Shown here: piece after piece, positions 45,065 to 56,686 of the stretch
Numbering within the stretch: position 1 is the first letter of the stretch
Layout: each line of letters begins with the position of its first letter
From: Blattamonas nauphoetae
Lineage: Eukaryota; Preaxostyla; Oxymonadida
Length of the DNA: 64,000 nucleotides
Assembly (NCBI GenBank): GCA_033064195.1
Contig: JARBJD010000303.1
Coordinates: forward strand, 1 to 64,000
Direction: 5' to 3'
Notes under the pieces: model-generated
Databases searched by the model: none
What the model saw: the letters and a program-made list of their open reading frames with translations, nothing else
Told to the model about the DNA's origin: nothing
Made by a program: the position numbers and the translations under genes

Positions 45065-47473
45065 TCAGGAACGACCATCCTTCTCCATCTCCTTTCGGGC
45101 ATCGCGCGAACCAGCACTTCTGAAACGGGAAATAGCAGCCTTGAGATTATCCTGGAGAAGAGGAGCAAAATCGTCCAAAGTGGACGAAACGAGAAGGACA
45201 GCGTCAGAAGGAAGAGTTGTGACGGGGCGGGACGAGTGGGAGAGGCGGAAGGCCATGTCGAGGAGAAGCTCGTCCACAGACGGGATGCGCTGGATTCTGC
45301 CGACAAACACCATCAGCATTTTGTGGAAGGAGAAGACACGCTTGTCCTTCAGGTCACCGACGATGGCTGCGAGTTGAGTTTCCCATGGCGCGTGATTGAC
45401 ACGCGAATAAGGACGGAGTGTCGCTGGGCAGATGGGGATGTGCAGGAGCTGATGAGCGTGGCCTTCGTAGTGGGCCCAATTGACAGCTGGGGCAGGCAGT
45501 GGAGGGAAGGTCGCGTTAAGAGCAATCTGAACATCCACCGCAGATTGGGACGGATTGACCAGGAGTGACAGTGCGAACAATTCGTTCGGAGGCACGCGAC
45601 GGCAGGCAGCTGGGAGGTGAGAGAGGATGAGCTCTGTCTGATCTGCTGTTGGAGGGCCGTCGAGAAGAACAGCAGTCGAGCGTTGGGCGTGGTTGCCTTT
45701 GATATCATCGCCGATCTTCGAGCGGTCGACAAAGAAGATGCGCTGGACGAGACCAGCCATGAGTGTGCGGAAGGGGTCAGTGCCCATCTGCTTCACGACA
45801 GAGAGGAGAGCAAGGAGAGCAGCGGTGCGGTGGATGAAGGAGAGGAGGGCAGGAGGCACTGAGATCTTGACAAGCTCGGCCAGCTCCAACAACTCGACGA
45901 TGTGCGGGATGTGAAGGCGGAGGGGGTTCGCTGTGACGTCCGGCTTCGTCTTGAACATCTCCGAAAACAGGCAGAAGAAGAGAGCACCGTCGAAGCGGAC
46001 AGGAGTGGTCACAAAGTTCGTCAGACCGGTGAGAGACGCGCTTGTTCGTGCAGTGGTCTGGCGGAAGACCAGCTGCTCCTCAAGGAACGGCTCGACCTCC
46101 TTCAGGAAAGGCACGCGGCCACGCTTCACCAGCATCCACACAACGGCAAACCACAAATGGCTGTTTCCGACGCGCTTGCCTCCGCTGATGAGCTGGGAGA
46201 GGGTCCAATCAGACGCCTGCACGTGCGACTTGTGTGGGCCGAGAGGGAGGAAGCCAAGAAGGTTCCTTCGTGTCATTGGGGAGGACCAGATCGCGTTGGA
46301 TGTGTTTTGGACACTGCGCACCATCGACAGCGAGACGGGATGGTCCAAATGGGCGACGATTGAGTCGAGGAAGGCGGGCGAGTGGAGGGCGTTGAGCGGG
46401 CTGTCGATCAGAAAGTCGACCTGCTTCTTTGGAAGGCCGATGAGGAGGGGCTGTTCGGGAAGAGCAACCATGATGCAGGGGTCGACCTCATCGTCTGTGG
46501 TGATGGGACATTGGAAAGTGGCGTTGTTGAGTGGAGTGTAGTCGAGCTCAACTGCTTCGATGACAGTGACTTCATCTGTCTCAGAGGCACGCACAGCACG
46601 AGCAGCTTGGATTTCGGAGGGCGAGAAGACGAAGCGGAGACCACCAGAGGACAGGAATATCAATCTGTTGATCATGACATCGAAGTTATCGGGCACGACG
46701 TATGACTCAACAAGAACGCTCCCTGCACGCAAGGCAGCCTCCTGGTCGTGTTTGTCGAGAGCGGTGGCCAGGGCTTTCGGAGCTTCGAAGCCGCCCTTCG
46801 AGAACGACTTTGAGAGCCGCTTCTTCAAATTAACGAAGGCATTGTGGAGGTCAACATCACCCTTCGATCCAAGAACACGGATAGAAAGGGCAAGCGACAG
46901 ACGATCGTAGATACGGGCCAAGTGCTCGACAGATTCGATCCTGTCGATTCCGTGGAGGAGGGCGATATCACTCTCTGTAACCGTTTGGAGAGGCATCACC
47001 ATATTGTATCGTGTTTCATTCTTGAGGACAGTGATTGTTGAAGGAGAATAACGAGAGAACGAAGCGACGACGGACATGTTGACTTTTTTGGTTTGTGGGA
47101 GGATGTACGCAGTTGTCAGCGCAAAGATAATTTTGTTTTGGCTGCTTAATTCATCACATGCATCAATTTCTGCCGGATCAATGTCGCCGTCCGTGATGAG
47201 GATGAGATTGAACTTGCTCACATCCAAAACCTGTCCAATTGCACGTAAGATCCCTGAGGGACGTGTTCCACCAATACCCTTGCGCTTTGCGAAGAGTTTA
47301 AGAGCTTTTTCCTTGTCAATAAACATAGTCTGATGATTCCAGCAAAGAATAATATCATTTTCATGAAAGTTGTCATGAAAGATTGATTCAACGTGTTTCC
47401 AGTAAAATTCATTACTGGTTGAACCAGAAACATCGATAGCAAAGAAGTTACGAGGTCGAGGCTTCAATGCCAT
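45065..47473 (-). CDS. von Willebrand A (vWA)-domain protein
   Basis: 802 codons from ATG 47473 (MALKPRPRNFFAIDVSGST). The first ~170 residues form a vWA domain with a complete-looking metal-dependent adhesion site: D-V-S-G-S at residues 14-18, a Thr in GIGGTRPSG and an Asp in LITDGDID. No signal peptide or membrane segment is present, so it is likely an intracellular scaffold. The remainder is mixed helical with no recognised motif, including VDFLIDSPLNALHSPAFL and a helical C-terminus. No introns needed. The partner or complex is unknown. Family-level confidence is high for vWA and low for anything more specific. Confidence 0.75.
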   Translation of the reverse strand: MALKPRPRNFFAIDVSGSTSNEFYWKHVESIFHDNFHENDIILCWNHQTMFIDKEKALKLFAKRKGIGGTRPSGILRAIGQVLDVSKFNLILITDGDIDPAEIDACDELSSQNKIIFALTTAYILPQTKKVNMSVVASFSRYSPSTITVLKNETRYNMVMPLQTVTESDIALLHGIDRIESVEHLARIYDRLSLALSIRVLGSKGDVDLHNAFVNLKKRLSKSFSKGGFEAPKALATALDKHDQEAALRAGSVLVESYVVPDNFDVMINRLIFLSSGGLRFVFSPSEIQAARAVRASETDEVTVIEAVELDYTPLNNATFQCPITTDDEVDPCIMVALPEQPLLIGLPKKQVDFLIDSPLNALHSPAFLDSIVAHLDHPVSLSMVRSVQNTSNAIWSSPMTRRNLLGFLPLGPHKSHVQASDWTLSQLISGGKRVGNSHLWFAVVWMLVKRGRVPFLKEVEPFLEEQLVFRQTTARTSASLTGLTNFVTTPVRFDGALFFCLFSEMFKTKPDVTANPLRLHIPHIVELLELAELVKISVPPALLSFIHRTAALLALLSVVKQMGTDPFRTLMAGLVQRIFFVDRSKIGDDIKGNHAQRSTAVLLDGPPTADQTELILSHLPAACRRVPPNELFALSLLVNPSQSAVDVQIALNATFPPLPAPAVNWAHYEGHAHQLLHIPICPATLRPYSRVNHAPWETQLAAIVGDLKDKRVFSFHKMLMVFVGRIQRIPSVDELLLDMAFRLSHSSRPVTTLPSDAVLLVSSTLDDFAPLLQDNLKAAISRFRSAGSRDARKEMEKDGRS

Positions 47474-47854
47474 CTCGAGGATGTTCAAGAATTAGATCGA
47501 GACCACAAGATAATCTTTTTCACTAGCGACAACCTTTTTCTCCCTTCTTGAACGAACAATCCTTTTTTCCATGAATATATTGTGTGCGAACCTCATTTTT
47601 TGAATTACATAAATCAAAGAATCTGAATTGAAGGAAAACAGCTCGTCACACTTCAGAGGTGGCAGAGACTAAAACAGAGAGATTGTTGGGATCATAGCTG
47701 CTGTTTATCATCGAAAAAATGGGAAACAGCGAATGAAATGTCGAAATTAAAACAAGGGTTGAGATCGCACTGAAATCAAAATAGACGATCGCCAAAAGAA
47801 AAAACCACTAGAGTATGGATTGACTTTGAAGAAGTAGCATGAGTTGTTGTGCTG

Positions 47855-48151
47855 TCAAGCATCTTCGAGCCATGTTTGAATAATCTTTACAAATTCTTCG
47901 AATTCGATTGTTCCGTTTCTGTCCAAATCTGTCTGTGCAAAAATTTCGTCAATCTCTTCGTCAGTGGCATCCGGAACTATCTGTTTCATCGCGGCCGCAA
48001 GTTCAGCGACCTCGATTGTCCCGCTATTGTCGGTGTCGATATTGTCGAAAACTTGGCGAATAATGGCAAGTTCATTTGGCCTAATCTACGGAGGTGGGAA
48101 TTGAGATGAGATATAGATGGATTGTCACACAGATTGAGTTTTTGGTGGCAT
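47855..48151 (-). CDS. Two-EF-hand calcium-binding mini-protein
   Basis: This gene is too short and too split for simple ORF calling. Exon 1 (48151-48131) encodes MPPKTQS. A 45-nt intron (48086-48130, donor GTGTGA, acceptor CTCCGTAG) follows, and exon 2 (48085-47855) continues IRPNELAIIRQVFDNID. The ~83-residue product has two canonical EF-hand loops, DTDNSGTIEVAE and DLDRNGTIEFEE, with acidic residues at positions 1, 3, 5 and 12, so it should bind Ca2+. It resembles half of a calmodulin or centrin, and functions as a free sensor or light-chain-like subunit by inference. Its ATG is only 38 bp from the ATG of the divergent gene at 48190. Confidence 0.85.
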
Positions 48152-48189
48152 TTTGGATTCGATCCAGCCGTCACAAACTTTGTTTCACA
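48152..48189. promoter_or_regulatory. 38-bp bidirectional start-codon interval
   Basis: The entire space between two divergent start codons (EF-hand protein, minus; 48190 gene, plus) is 38 bp. It cannot contain two conventional core promoters, so either transcripts start inside each other's coding sequence or promoter elements lie within the exons. No TATA-like box is apparent. Confidence 0.5.
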
Positions 48190-51100
48190 ATGACAACCGA
48201 TAACGCGGAAGCGGGTTCCGATGAAGCCTTTCATAATCTCCTAGATGGGCTAAATCGGGAACAAACCTCCATTCTATCTTCACTCTTCCCAAACACAGAA
48301 ACCTTCGCACAACTCATCTGTGAATCTCTCCGCTCATCGATTCTGTCTCGAATGAACAAGATCCACACTAAACATCCCCATTCTGTGGAGTCTGTAATTG
48401 ATTCGATCTTGGAGCACATCTGTATCTCCCTTCATTTCGTCATCAAATCTCTCTCTCTTCTAAAACAGTCCCACGACTTTTCAGCAGTCAATACTCTTCA
48501 CAAATCATCTCTCAATTGCGTAGTGTGTCTGCTGATATTCCGCTGAAGAATAGTATCTCACATCACAACATTACACCACATTCAAGTGACACTGATATCC
48601 AATTTCTCGAACTTGCGTTCACCGCCAAAGTTATCGAGTTGATTGACTATCGGCTGTACCAAATATTTAGGCAATCTAGTCATCTTCATCAGGCAGGTAG
48701 TGATGCCGACTTTTCCACCGATCCAAACAATCTGACTCCTCTGGAACGATCTGAGGAGACAGAACGATTATTCGAGAACATTGGCAGCGCCTCTCACAAT
48801 TCTAACATTAAAACGCCCTTTGAACCCGATCTATCGCTATATGAGGCAGAAAGGCATCGGTCTCTGATGGAGTTCTTTTCTCTCATGTATTTTCATTCCC
48901 ATACCAAACAAACCCTTGAAAATCTCCCAAATACAACACAAGTTGTCAATGCCCCCGCAAACCCCCGACGATCTCGGCGGAGACAAAAGAAAAATCGACC
49001 CCCCAAACCGGAGAAACCACCCAGCTCAGACCCACCAACACTGACCTCCCCACTCACTGCCACTGTCCCTTCCACTGCCACTGTCCCTTCCGCTGCCACA
49101 TTCCCGTCAGACTCATCCGATTCCGATCATCCGCCTCTCTTCCACTCCAGCAGCAGCTGCACCATCGACTCAGCTGGCGACCTCGTCCTGCGGTCGATTC
49201 GGAGAAGTCGGAAAGCGAAGGAAGAAGCTCGACTGGCCTCTCTGACAGTGGACGAGATGGATGCAGAACTGTCCAAGCTGGAAGAGGCGTTGGAGACGCA
49301 GATGAAGCGAGCAGTGTCGAGTGATGGGGACGACGAGTCGAGGTATCAGTTGGTGTTGGACCAGCCGCTCAATTCGGACGGAGAAGAAGAGAGGAAGATG
49401 AAGAAGGAGGACACACTCCACACTTTCACATCACGTCAAACCGATTCGAGGGAAGGGGAGGATCAAGGAGAAGGGGAGCATGGGAACGGGAGAACGATGG
49501 ATTGTGGAGAGTTCGAGGCGGGCGGAGAGACCGACGATGGATCCTCCCGCGCTGACGCTGATTCAGACACACCCTCTCTCTCTTCAAACACAGACTCCAT
49601 ATCGTTCACACCGCACTCCCTCTCCTCCCTCTCATCCTCCTCACAACTCACTCCCAATCCCCCCAGCCCCCCTTTCTATCTTCCGCAAGACGCATCCCTC
49701 GCGACGTTCCTTGTCGGCGGAGAAGAATGGACACTCCAACAGCGCCGAAAGCGAACCGTTCAGCATGTCATCGCCAACACGATCGAATCAGCCGTCGACG
49801 AAGCAGCGACAGACGCATTCAGACAGCTGCTCTCCCTCAACCGCCAGTCATTCGCTGAGCTCGACACCAAAATCAACGCCGTCGCCTCTTCCATCGCGCA
49901 CGATGGCGTCCCTGTCCTCTCAGCACGACCACTCGGCCGACCTCTTCCTCGCAGCCACCAACTGCAGGGCTTGGCGGAGGACGACGACGAAATGGCCGCA
50001 ACTCCGCAGACACAGTTCACGTTTTCGACGTATCGGACGTTCCCGACAGAGCTGGAAATGGATAAATACCCCCCTGCCCCTCACTCGATTATTTCTTATG
50101 GGGGATACACACCTGAGAAGCCGTCAGGTGGGAAGATCAGTGAGGAGTTTTGGGACGAGAGTGAACATGTGCAGACGGGGAGGAACGAGTCGAGATTCGC
50201 AACACATCCGAGCAAGGCGAATGTGGCAGCACTTCGAAATCGAAGACAGTCGATCAACTCAGTGAAGGAGCAGCAGAATCGATTGAAGAAGCAGTTACAA
50301 GGTCAGTCGGACAAAGAGGAGCTGGAACGACACTCCCCCAACAAACGTGTCATCCAGCAGTCGCGCCCACGCAGCCTCAGCATCCACAACACACCGTGGG
50401 CCAACCTCTCCGTCGACCTGTCTCATTCGGCCAACACTCCGCCGGAACGAGAGGTGCTTCGGATCCACCCGGCCGTGCAGATGCCTCTGACGGCTGATCC
50501 GAGCTTCCTGACGACCTTCCCTTCGCCGCAGCTGTACCAGTCTCCCCTCCGACTCTTCCAACGCCCACCCACCGCTTCGTCTCCGCAGAGTTCACCCACT
50601 TTCTTCTCGCTTCCTTTCGACAATTTGTCCAACAGTGTCTCTCCACACAGCAGCGCTCACACCACTCCTGCCACATCTCCCGCGCAGTCAAGAGCACAGT
50701 CCACACCTCAGTCGGGTCTCAGCGGGTCGAGCCCATCGCCTTCTCCGTCAAACCAGCACCGACGACGAGCAAGGCGTCATTCGAAGCAGACGCGACATTC
50801 GTCTCTTCACTCATCGCCTCTCAACCAATCCCAGCCCTCTCCGACAATCCCCTCAATCGCTCCCAAGTTGAGCGAGGAGGGAAAGGGCGACACTTCGGAT
50901 GAACGGACGATTCGGGACGAACTGGCACATGACAACCTCTTCCTGTCCGTTCATCGCAACACACTCACCACTCCTCCACCAACTCCCAACGACATCGTAT
51001 CAGCCCAATCTAAAACAGCCCATCTTCCACCCCGTTCAACCATCGGTCGCTCTCCCCTCCGCTTGGCAGAAAGTGCCGAGCTGGCTGTGGCACACACCCA

Positions 51101-51728
51101 CTCTCCTCCGAGCCATGCTGGGTCGACATTGCGAGGATCTGTCCAGTTTGTGTTGGACGAACGAAGCACTCAGAATGACAGCCGCGGTTCACTCGAAGTC
51201 GTTCCTGCACAGACAGACCAGCTGGTTCAGAAGGAGGGGAACACTCCGAACTCCAAACACGCCGACAGTTCATCCATCCCGTCCACTTCCACGTCGACAC
51301 CTCGTTCAGAGGAGAGTCTCTTCTCGTCCAACACCCGCCGCTCGATCGGATATCTCCCGAGCATCTCGACAACCCTCAGTCCTCGCTCGGACAAGCCCTC
51401 TTTTCGGTTGAGTGAAGACGACGGAACAGGAAGTGCCGAAGTGAAGAAAGAGAAAGGCGTTTGGATGATCAACCGGCGACGCTCAGTCCCTGCCGAGCTG
51501 TCACGCGAAATGTTGCTCACCGCTCGATCGGATCCGCCGAGCGCATCACAACACGGGAGGACACCTGACGCCATCAGTCCCCCTGCGATTCGTCACTCAG
51601 AACAGTCTGCCTCGTCGTTGGTTGTTGACAAAAAGGATGGCTCGTTGGATGAACCTCTCTCAGACACTTTGCAACCGCAAGCACCGGCACATGGTCTCGC
51701 AACGATGGTCAGTCTTTCCGGAGGCTAG
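48190..51728 (+). CDS. Long, mostly disordered protein of unknown function
   Basis: Two exons: 48190-48421 and 48469-51728. The 47-nt intron (donor GTATCT, acceptor AAAACAG) joins ILEHI to FPRLFSSQYSSQIIS in frame. The first ~160 residues are helical (HNLLDGLNREQTSILSSL; FLELAFTAKVIELIDYRLYQIF) and may form a small folded or dimerising domain. The remaining ~1,000 residues are Ser/Pro/Thr-rich with acidic and basic patches (RRSRRRQKKNR; RRRARRHSKQ), typical of disordered nuclear or signalling scaffolds. A short conserved-looking stretch lies around DEAATDAFRQLLSLNRQSF. Stop is TAG. No family recognised. Confidence 0.7.
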
Positions 51729-51955
51729 CAGTTTCGCGATATTCCGTTTTTTCTTGTGGATTACTTTTTTATCATTCTTCTCCTGTAAATTTGTGTATTT
51801 AAAAAACATCCAGAATTGTATCACTCGCTCATTCAGTTAATAGCTTATAGTTTTTCCGTTTTACACTTGTTTCATTCTTTTCTGTCGTAAGACTTTCTCA
51901 CATCAAGTTCGACCTTTCAATTACGATCATACTATGGGCAAATTGATCGAAGATC

Positions 51956-54226
51956 ATGACTGAACCAGACGGAAGTCACTCCACTGATGGAAAAGAGCTG
52001 AAATCACTCCTATTTGATCCATTTTCCCCAAGTGTGGACACGGGATTTTGGCAACTCTTCTCAAAGCTCAAACTCGAAGTCATCAAGTCGAGCGATGCTC
52101 CAATTGAAATTTCTGGATACTTTTCGTCAGGTTCGTCTCTTGATGGATCAAATTCACTCTTTTCGTTGGATCGGGGGAGTCTGGAAAAGGATATGAAGTC
52201 TGCAACGTCTTTTCAAAACTCATTCTTCTTTCTGATTCTCAGAATCCCAGATCATTGTTATCGAACAAAAGGCACATTCATCAATACCAACACATTCGAT
52301 GCGTTCAAGGAATTGAATCCGAAAGAGAAATCACAAGAAGTGTGCCTGAAAATGGTTCAAGCAATCGACAACAAATCAGCACTCGAGAACCCGGAGATTT
52401 TGAGCCAATTCATCCTCCTCTCCTACGCAGACTTAAAAGACTACGACTTTTCGTTCCTCTTCTGTTTTCCCGTCTTGCATCATCCGCCTCTTCTCACATC
52501 ATCTCTTTCCGCAGCCTCCTCCGCCATTGGTGAAGCTCACCTCGCTTCTCTAATATCCCAAACAACCGGCATCGTTTCATTATATGACGTTGACACCTTC
52601 ACTGTGCTTCCATTTCACTCACTCCCATCAATTCTGGAAACAAACAAAACGACCAACAAACGTCTCGGAATTGCTATCAAAGATCCCGGCACAAGTCACG
52701 AACATCCCGGTTGGACCATCAGAAACGTTGCGTATGCTGTTTCGTACTGGCTGAAGAAACTGTCGATGACTGGAATTGACACAAATATTGTGTTCATCCG
52801 TGAACTCGTCCAGACCCACCGGACAAGAAATGATAAGGGCCAGCTCATCACAGAAGAGGAGTCAGCGCGTCTCTATCCACAGCTTGGAAGCCTTTTCTGC
52901 CAGACTACCATCCAGCCGCTCTCTGAACTTCCCGACCTTGTCTCAGGCGCTGGCCTCGCACATTCAGGTTGGGAAAGAAATGCAAAGGGGGGTACACGCC
53001 TTCGGAAAGTGTCCCTCAAACAATTTCTCGATCCAAACGCTCTCGCAGACTCTGCTGTTGATCTCAACCTCAATTTGATGCGATGGCGTCTCGCTCCCAC
53101 CCTCAACCTCACCAAGCTCAAGGAGCTCAAGTGCCTCCTTCTTGGATCGGGGACACTCGGCTGCTATGTCGGCCGCATCCTTCTCGGCTGGGGCGTTCGT
53201 CACATCACGTTTGTCGACCGAGGCAAGGTCGCCTTCAGCAACCCTGTCCGCCAACCACTCTTCAAGTTTGAGGACTGTCTGAATGGAGGCCGTCCTAAAG
53301 CTGAGGCCGCAGCAGACGCCCTTCGCGAGATTCTCCCGTCGGTCACAACACGAGGCGAGTCGCTCACCATCCGCATGCCTGGTCATCCCGTTTCTGGTCC
53401 TGATATGGACGGAAAAAGTGCTGAGGAGCAGGCAAAGGATGATGTGTTGAAGTTGGAGAATCTTATCCGGGAACACGACGCTGTTTTCTTCCTCACTGAT
53501 TCTCGAGAGGCCAGATGGCTCCCGACCATGCTGTGTGCGTTTTATGGCAAAATTGCGATTAACACTGCTCTGGGATTTGATCAGCTTGTGATCATGAGAC
53601 ATGGAGGAGTTCCACAAGCTGACACAATCACAGAGACACCCATCCTCACTCCCTCCCACCCACAATTCGAAAATCACCCCGCACTCAATGCAGACCCCCA
53701 CCTCGGATGCTACTTCTGCACAGATGTGACGGCCCCCCGCAATTCCTTCCGCGACAGGACACTCGACCAGCAGTGCACAGTCACACGACCAGGACTTGCC
53801 CCGATCGCGTCTGCACTCGCAGTGGAGACTATGGTTGCAATCACTCAAAGTAAGCTCGGAAATATGACTCCAGTGAACGTCAGTAATGATGCGGAAGTGG
53901 ATGTCATGATGAAGCGGACAGAGATGGAGGCAACTGCACAAGACAAAGAAGATAATGGGATGGGAATGGTCCCTCATCAACAGAGGTTCTTCCTCAGCAC
54001 TTTTTCGTCAACGAATCTCGAATACCAGGCGTATGGCCAGTGCACAGCCTGCTCAAAACTCGTGCGAGCAGGATATGCGAAAGAAGGTTTTGATTTCCTC
54101 CTGAAAGTGTTTAACGATCCGGACTTCCTTGAAGATGTTGTGGGGCTGAAGAAATTTGCCGACGAGTACGAAGCGCCGAAAGATGATGATGATGAGAACG
54201 ACAGCGATTCTTTTGAACTGCTATAA
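51956..54226 (+). CDS. ATG7: ATG7, E1-like enzyme of autophagy
   Basis: The 756-residue protein activates Atg8 and Atg12. The N-terminal domain (LLFDPFSPSVDTGFWQLFSKLKL) that recruits the E2 enzyme Atg3 is followed by the adenylation domain: the nucleotide loop LLLGSGTLGCYVGR at about residue 396, the FVDRGKVAFSNPVRQ motif (positions the Atg8 tail), and the catalytic Cys in TLDQQCTVTRPG at about residue 607. The C-terminal helical tail is acidic (DDDDENDSDSFELL), similar to the Atg8-binding tail of known ATG7. No introns. ATG 51956 is in frame and gives full length. All key residues are present, so the Atg8 conjugation step is likely functional. Confidence 0.97.
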   Translation: MTEPDGSHSTDGKELKSLLFDPFSPSVDTGFWQLFSKLKLEVIKSSDAPIEISGYFSSGSSLDGSNSLFSLDRGSLEKDMKSATSFQNSFFFLILRIPDHCYRTKGTFINTNTFDAFKELNPKEKSQEVCLKMVQAIDNKSALENPEILSQFILLSYADLKDYDFSFLFCFPVLHHPPLLTSSLSAASSAIGEAHLASLISQTTGIVSLYDVDTFTVLPFHSLPSILETNKTTNKRLGIAIKDPGTSHEHPGWTIRNVAYAVSYWLKKLSMTGIDTNIVFIRELVQTHRTRNDKGQLITEEESARLYPQLGSLFCQTTIQPLSELPDLVSGAGLAHSGWERNAKGGTRLRKVSLKQFLDPNALADSAVDLNLNLMRWRLAPTLNLTKLKELKCLLLGSGTLGCYVGRILLGWGVRHITFVDRGKVAFSNPVRQPLFKFEDCLNGGRPKAEAAADALREILPSVTTRGESLTIRMPGHPVSGPDMDGKSAEEQAKDDVLKLENLIREHDAVFFLTDSREARWLPTMLCAFYGKIAINTALGFDQLVIMRHGGVPQADTITETPILTPSHPQFENHPALNADPHLGCYFCTDVTAPRNSFRDRTLDQQCTVTRPGLAPIASALAVETMVAITQSKLGNMTPVNVSNDAEVDVMMKRTEMEATAQDKEDNGMGMVPHQQRFFLSTFSSTNLEYQAYGQCTACSKLVRAGYAKEGFDFLLKVFNDPDFLEDVVGLKKFADEYEAPKDDDDENDSDSFELL

Positions 54227-54358
54227 ACATTGTGATATTGCGTATTATCAATGTGGAGATAATGTTTTCTTGTTCTAATTTCACAACACGTCTTCTTTCA
54301 TTTCTTTATCCTTTGTCCAACCCAGCATTCGGAAGACAAGTCCAAAATTCACAATTCG

Positions 54359-56566
54359 ATGGAATCGCAATTAACACCACATGCTATTTCTCATATTGCA
54401 AATGAACTGAACGTTGTCACCCCAATTGTTCAAGGTTTTCTCACTCTTCAGTTCACAGCCCTTCTTTTCATCCATTCTTTTCTTCACTCTCTTATCTAGT
54501 TGTTGGGAAAATTCCAGCGAACATGCCTCAGGCTCCAAACCCATATAAGTCTGCACAATTCAAAATTCTATTATCTATTCGATAATATCTTTTTACCACT
54601 CACAATTTCTGATCCTCGATTCAGAACGTTTATCAGCGACTCGGAAGAAGTTCTTCCCTGCTGGATTACAATTGAGGGCAATGAAGATACTCTTAATTCT
54701 TTAGCTCGATACAATCTTGTCCAATTAGATGATATTTCAGTATTCACCACGAACGGAAAATTGTGCGTCATTATCTCTCTTATAATTGACTTTCAGAACT
54801 GTCCGCGCAGGAAAAATTCAAATTGCCTCAGCTGAAGTGATAAGAAAGATCGGAGAACCACACAACTTTGGGCTGTCCAGCAGCAAGTCGACAGCAACAA
54901 CAAATCAGGTTTGAACTTCCTTCCGACGATTGTTTATCTGTTCATTCATCCCGCAACATATATCAAATAGCCTACAGATTCTGTCAGGCAGGCAGGTAAC
55001 AAGCTGTCAACCGACATCAGGCATCAAAACCAGGTTGTCAGTCTCCAGCAGACACCGATGCGATTGCAAAATTCTGTTGATCCTAGTTTATCTTCCCTTC
55101 TGCAACTATTTTCAATAGATTATCATCTCCTTCCGAAGACAGCTGATGGAGTCGTCCAAACACAGCCCATTGCAAGCTTGACGGTCTATTCTCATCACAG
55201 TTGGTGCATCAAAGCTCGTGTGACAGTCAAGTCTCCAATCAAAGAATATAATCAACGGACTCCGGACTCAAAAGGTCAAATACTATCGTGTGATCTCCTT
55301 GACGAAGATGGTGGTGAAACAAGGATTGTGTTCTTCAACGATATGGTTCTCAAATTTAAAGACATTATGGAGAAGGGAAAAGTATACTATATCCATCGTG
55401 GATCTATTCGAGTCCCAACAAACAAACGGTTTTGTAGATTCGATCACGAAATCACAGCAGGCTCTGAAACGGTGATCGTCCCGTTCCTCTCAACTCCGCG
55501 AGTGGGTGGGGGAAGAGTCAGCGATACAGGGGCACCTCTTGATGACGACGATACCATTGCGAAGATTAAATGGGACTTTGTGCCCAATCTCGCTCAACTG
55601 GAGCCCTACCCGTCAGACTCCTGGGTCGACCTAGTTGGCATCGTCTGCGAGGTTGGAGAGCTCACAGACATCACAACCAAGTACAAATCACAACTTCAAA
55701 AACGCACACTGTGGATATGCGATGAAAGCATGAACAAGTTGGAGGTCACATTTTGGGGAGAACAAGCAAGCGGGCCAGACAGCGTCCCGAACATCGTCAA
55801 TCCCAACGCGGGCGACACTCTGAGCATAAAAGCAGCACGTGTCGGCGAATTCAACGGAAAGAACGTGTCGGTCGGGAATCAGACGCTTTTAGAGGTGAAC
55901 GACACGTCAAACGAGCGAGTGCGACAACTGAAGCAGTGGTGGACAGCAGAAGGGAGCGCGTTCCGTGACAAACTCGAGCCAGTGAAAGGGAAAGGCGGAT
56001 ATGGTGGCCGTGCTGTGCCTCGGTCGACCATCCGGCGGATCAAGGATGATGGGGCAGGATCGGAGCCTGGCCGTGTCGACCTGTTCTCAGTCATTGCGGC
56101 CCCTGTGTATTTTCAGAGGCAGAACTTGATGTATGTTGCGTGTCCGCAGGAGAAGTGTGGGAAGAAATTGGGAGAAGACATGATCTGCCTTTCCTGCGGC
56201 CCACAATCTCGTGGGATTATGAAATACATTGTGAATCTGAATGTGAGTGACTCCTCTGACAACCTTTGGGTGAACCTCTTCTCCAACCAGGCAGAGAAGT
56301 TCATTGGGTGTACAGCTGAACTACTGTCTGACCTTCAGCATCGGTCGGAAACTGAATACACGGCGAAGCTGGACAGTTGCTTGTTTGACTATCATGTATG
56401 GAAGATCCGAGCCAAGTTGGACGAGTTCAACGAGCAGAGAAGAACACGGTACACGTGCTATAGCTTCGATAAATTGGATTTTGGGAAGGAATCGAGAAGG
56501 CTTGTTGCTGAGATTGCGGCAACTCTTCCAGAAGACCAACAGGATTCATATTTTATCGGTGAATGA
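54359..56566 (+). CDS. RPA1: Replication protein A large subunit (RPA70)
   Basis: Five exons: 54359-54434, 54500-54548, 54625-54762, 54797-54908, 54971-56566. Introns are 65, 76, 34 and 62 nt and restore a continuous frame from MESQLTPHAISHIANEL through VVQ-VVGKIPANMP, PYKTFISDSEE and FTTNGKLTVRAGK. That first part is the RPA70N protein-interaction domain. DNA-binding folds A and B follow (WCIKARVTVKSPI; FFNDMVLKF; LVGIVCEVGEL; FWGEQASG). DBD-C carries the C4 zinc ribbon CPQEKCGKKLGEDMICLSC and ends in the helix that assembles the trimer. It binds single-stranded DNA in replication and repair. The five-exon structure was worked out by splice consensus plus frame; exons 1-4 are far too short for ORF calling. 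Confidence 0.95.
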
Positions 56567-56686
56567 ACACGGATGTCTTTGTTTTTTTACGTTTTATGGG
56601 ATAAATTAATAGTCTCATTCTGGATCTGTGAGTGTGAAGATGATTAATTGCAGAACCATTCACTCAACTATCGATCAGACCATTTT

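Noticed and set aside
54371-54556. Minus-strand 61-codon frame
   Set aside because: It overlaps RPA1 exons 1 and 2 in antisense and has only a GTG start; the RPA1 exons have better support.
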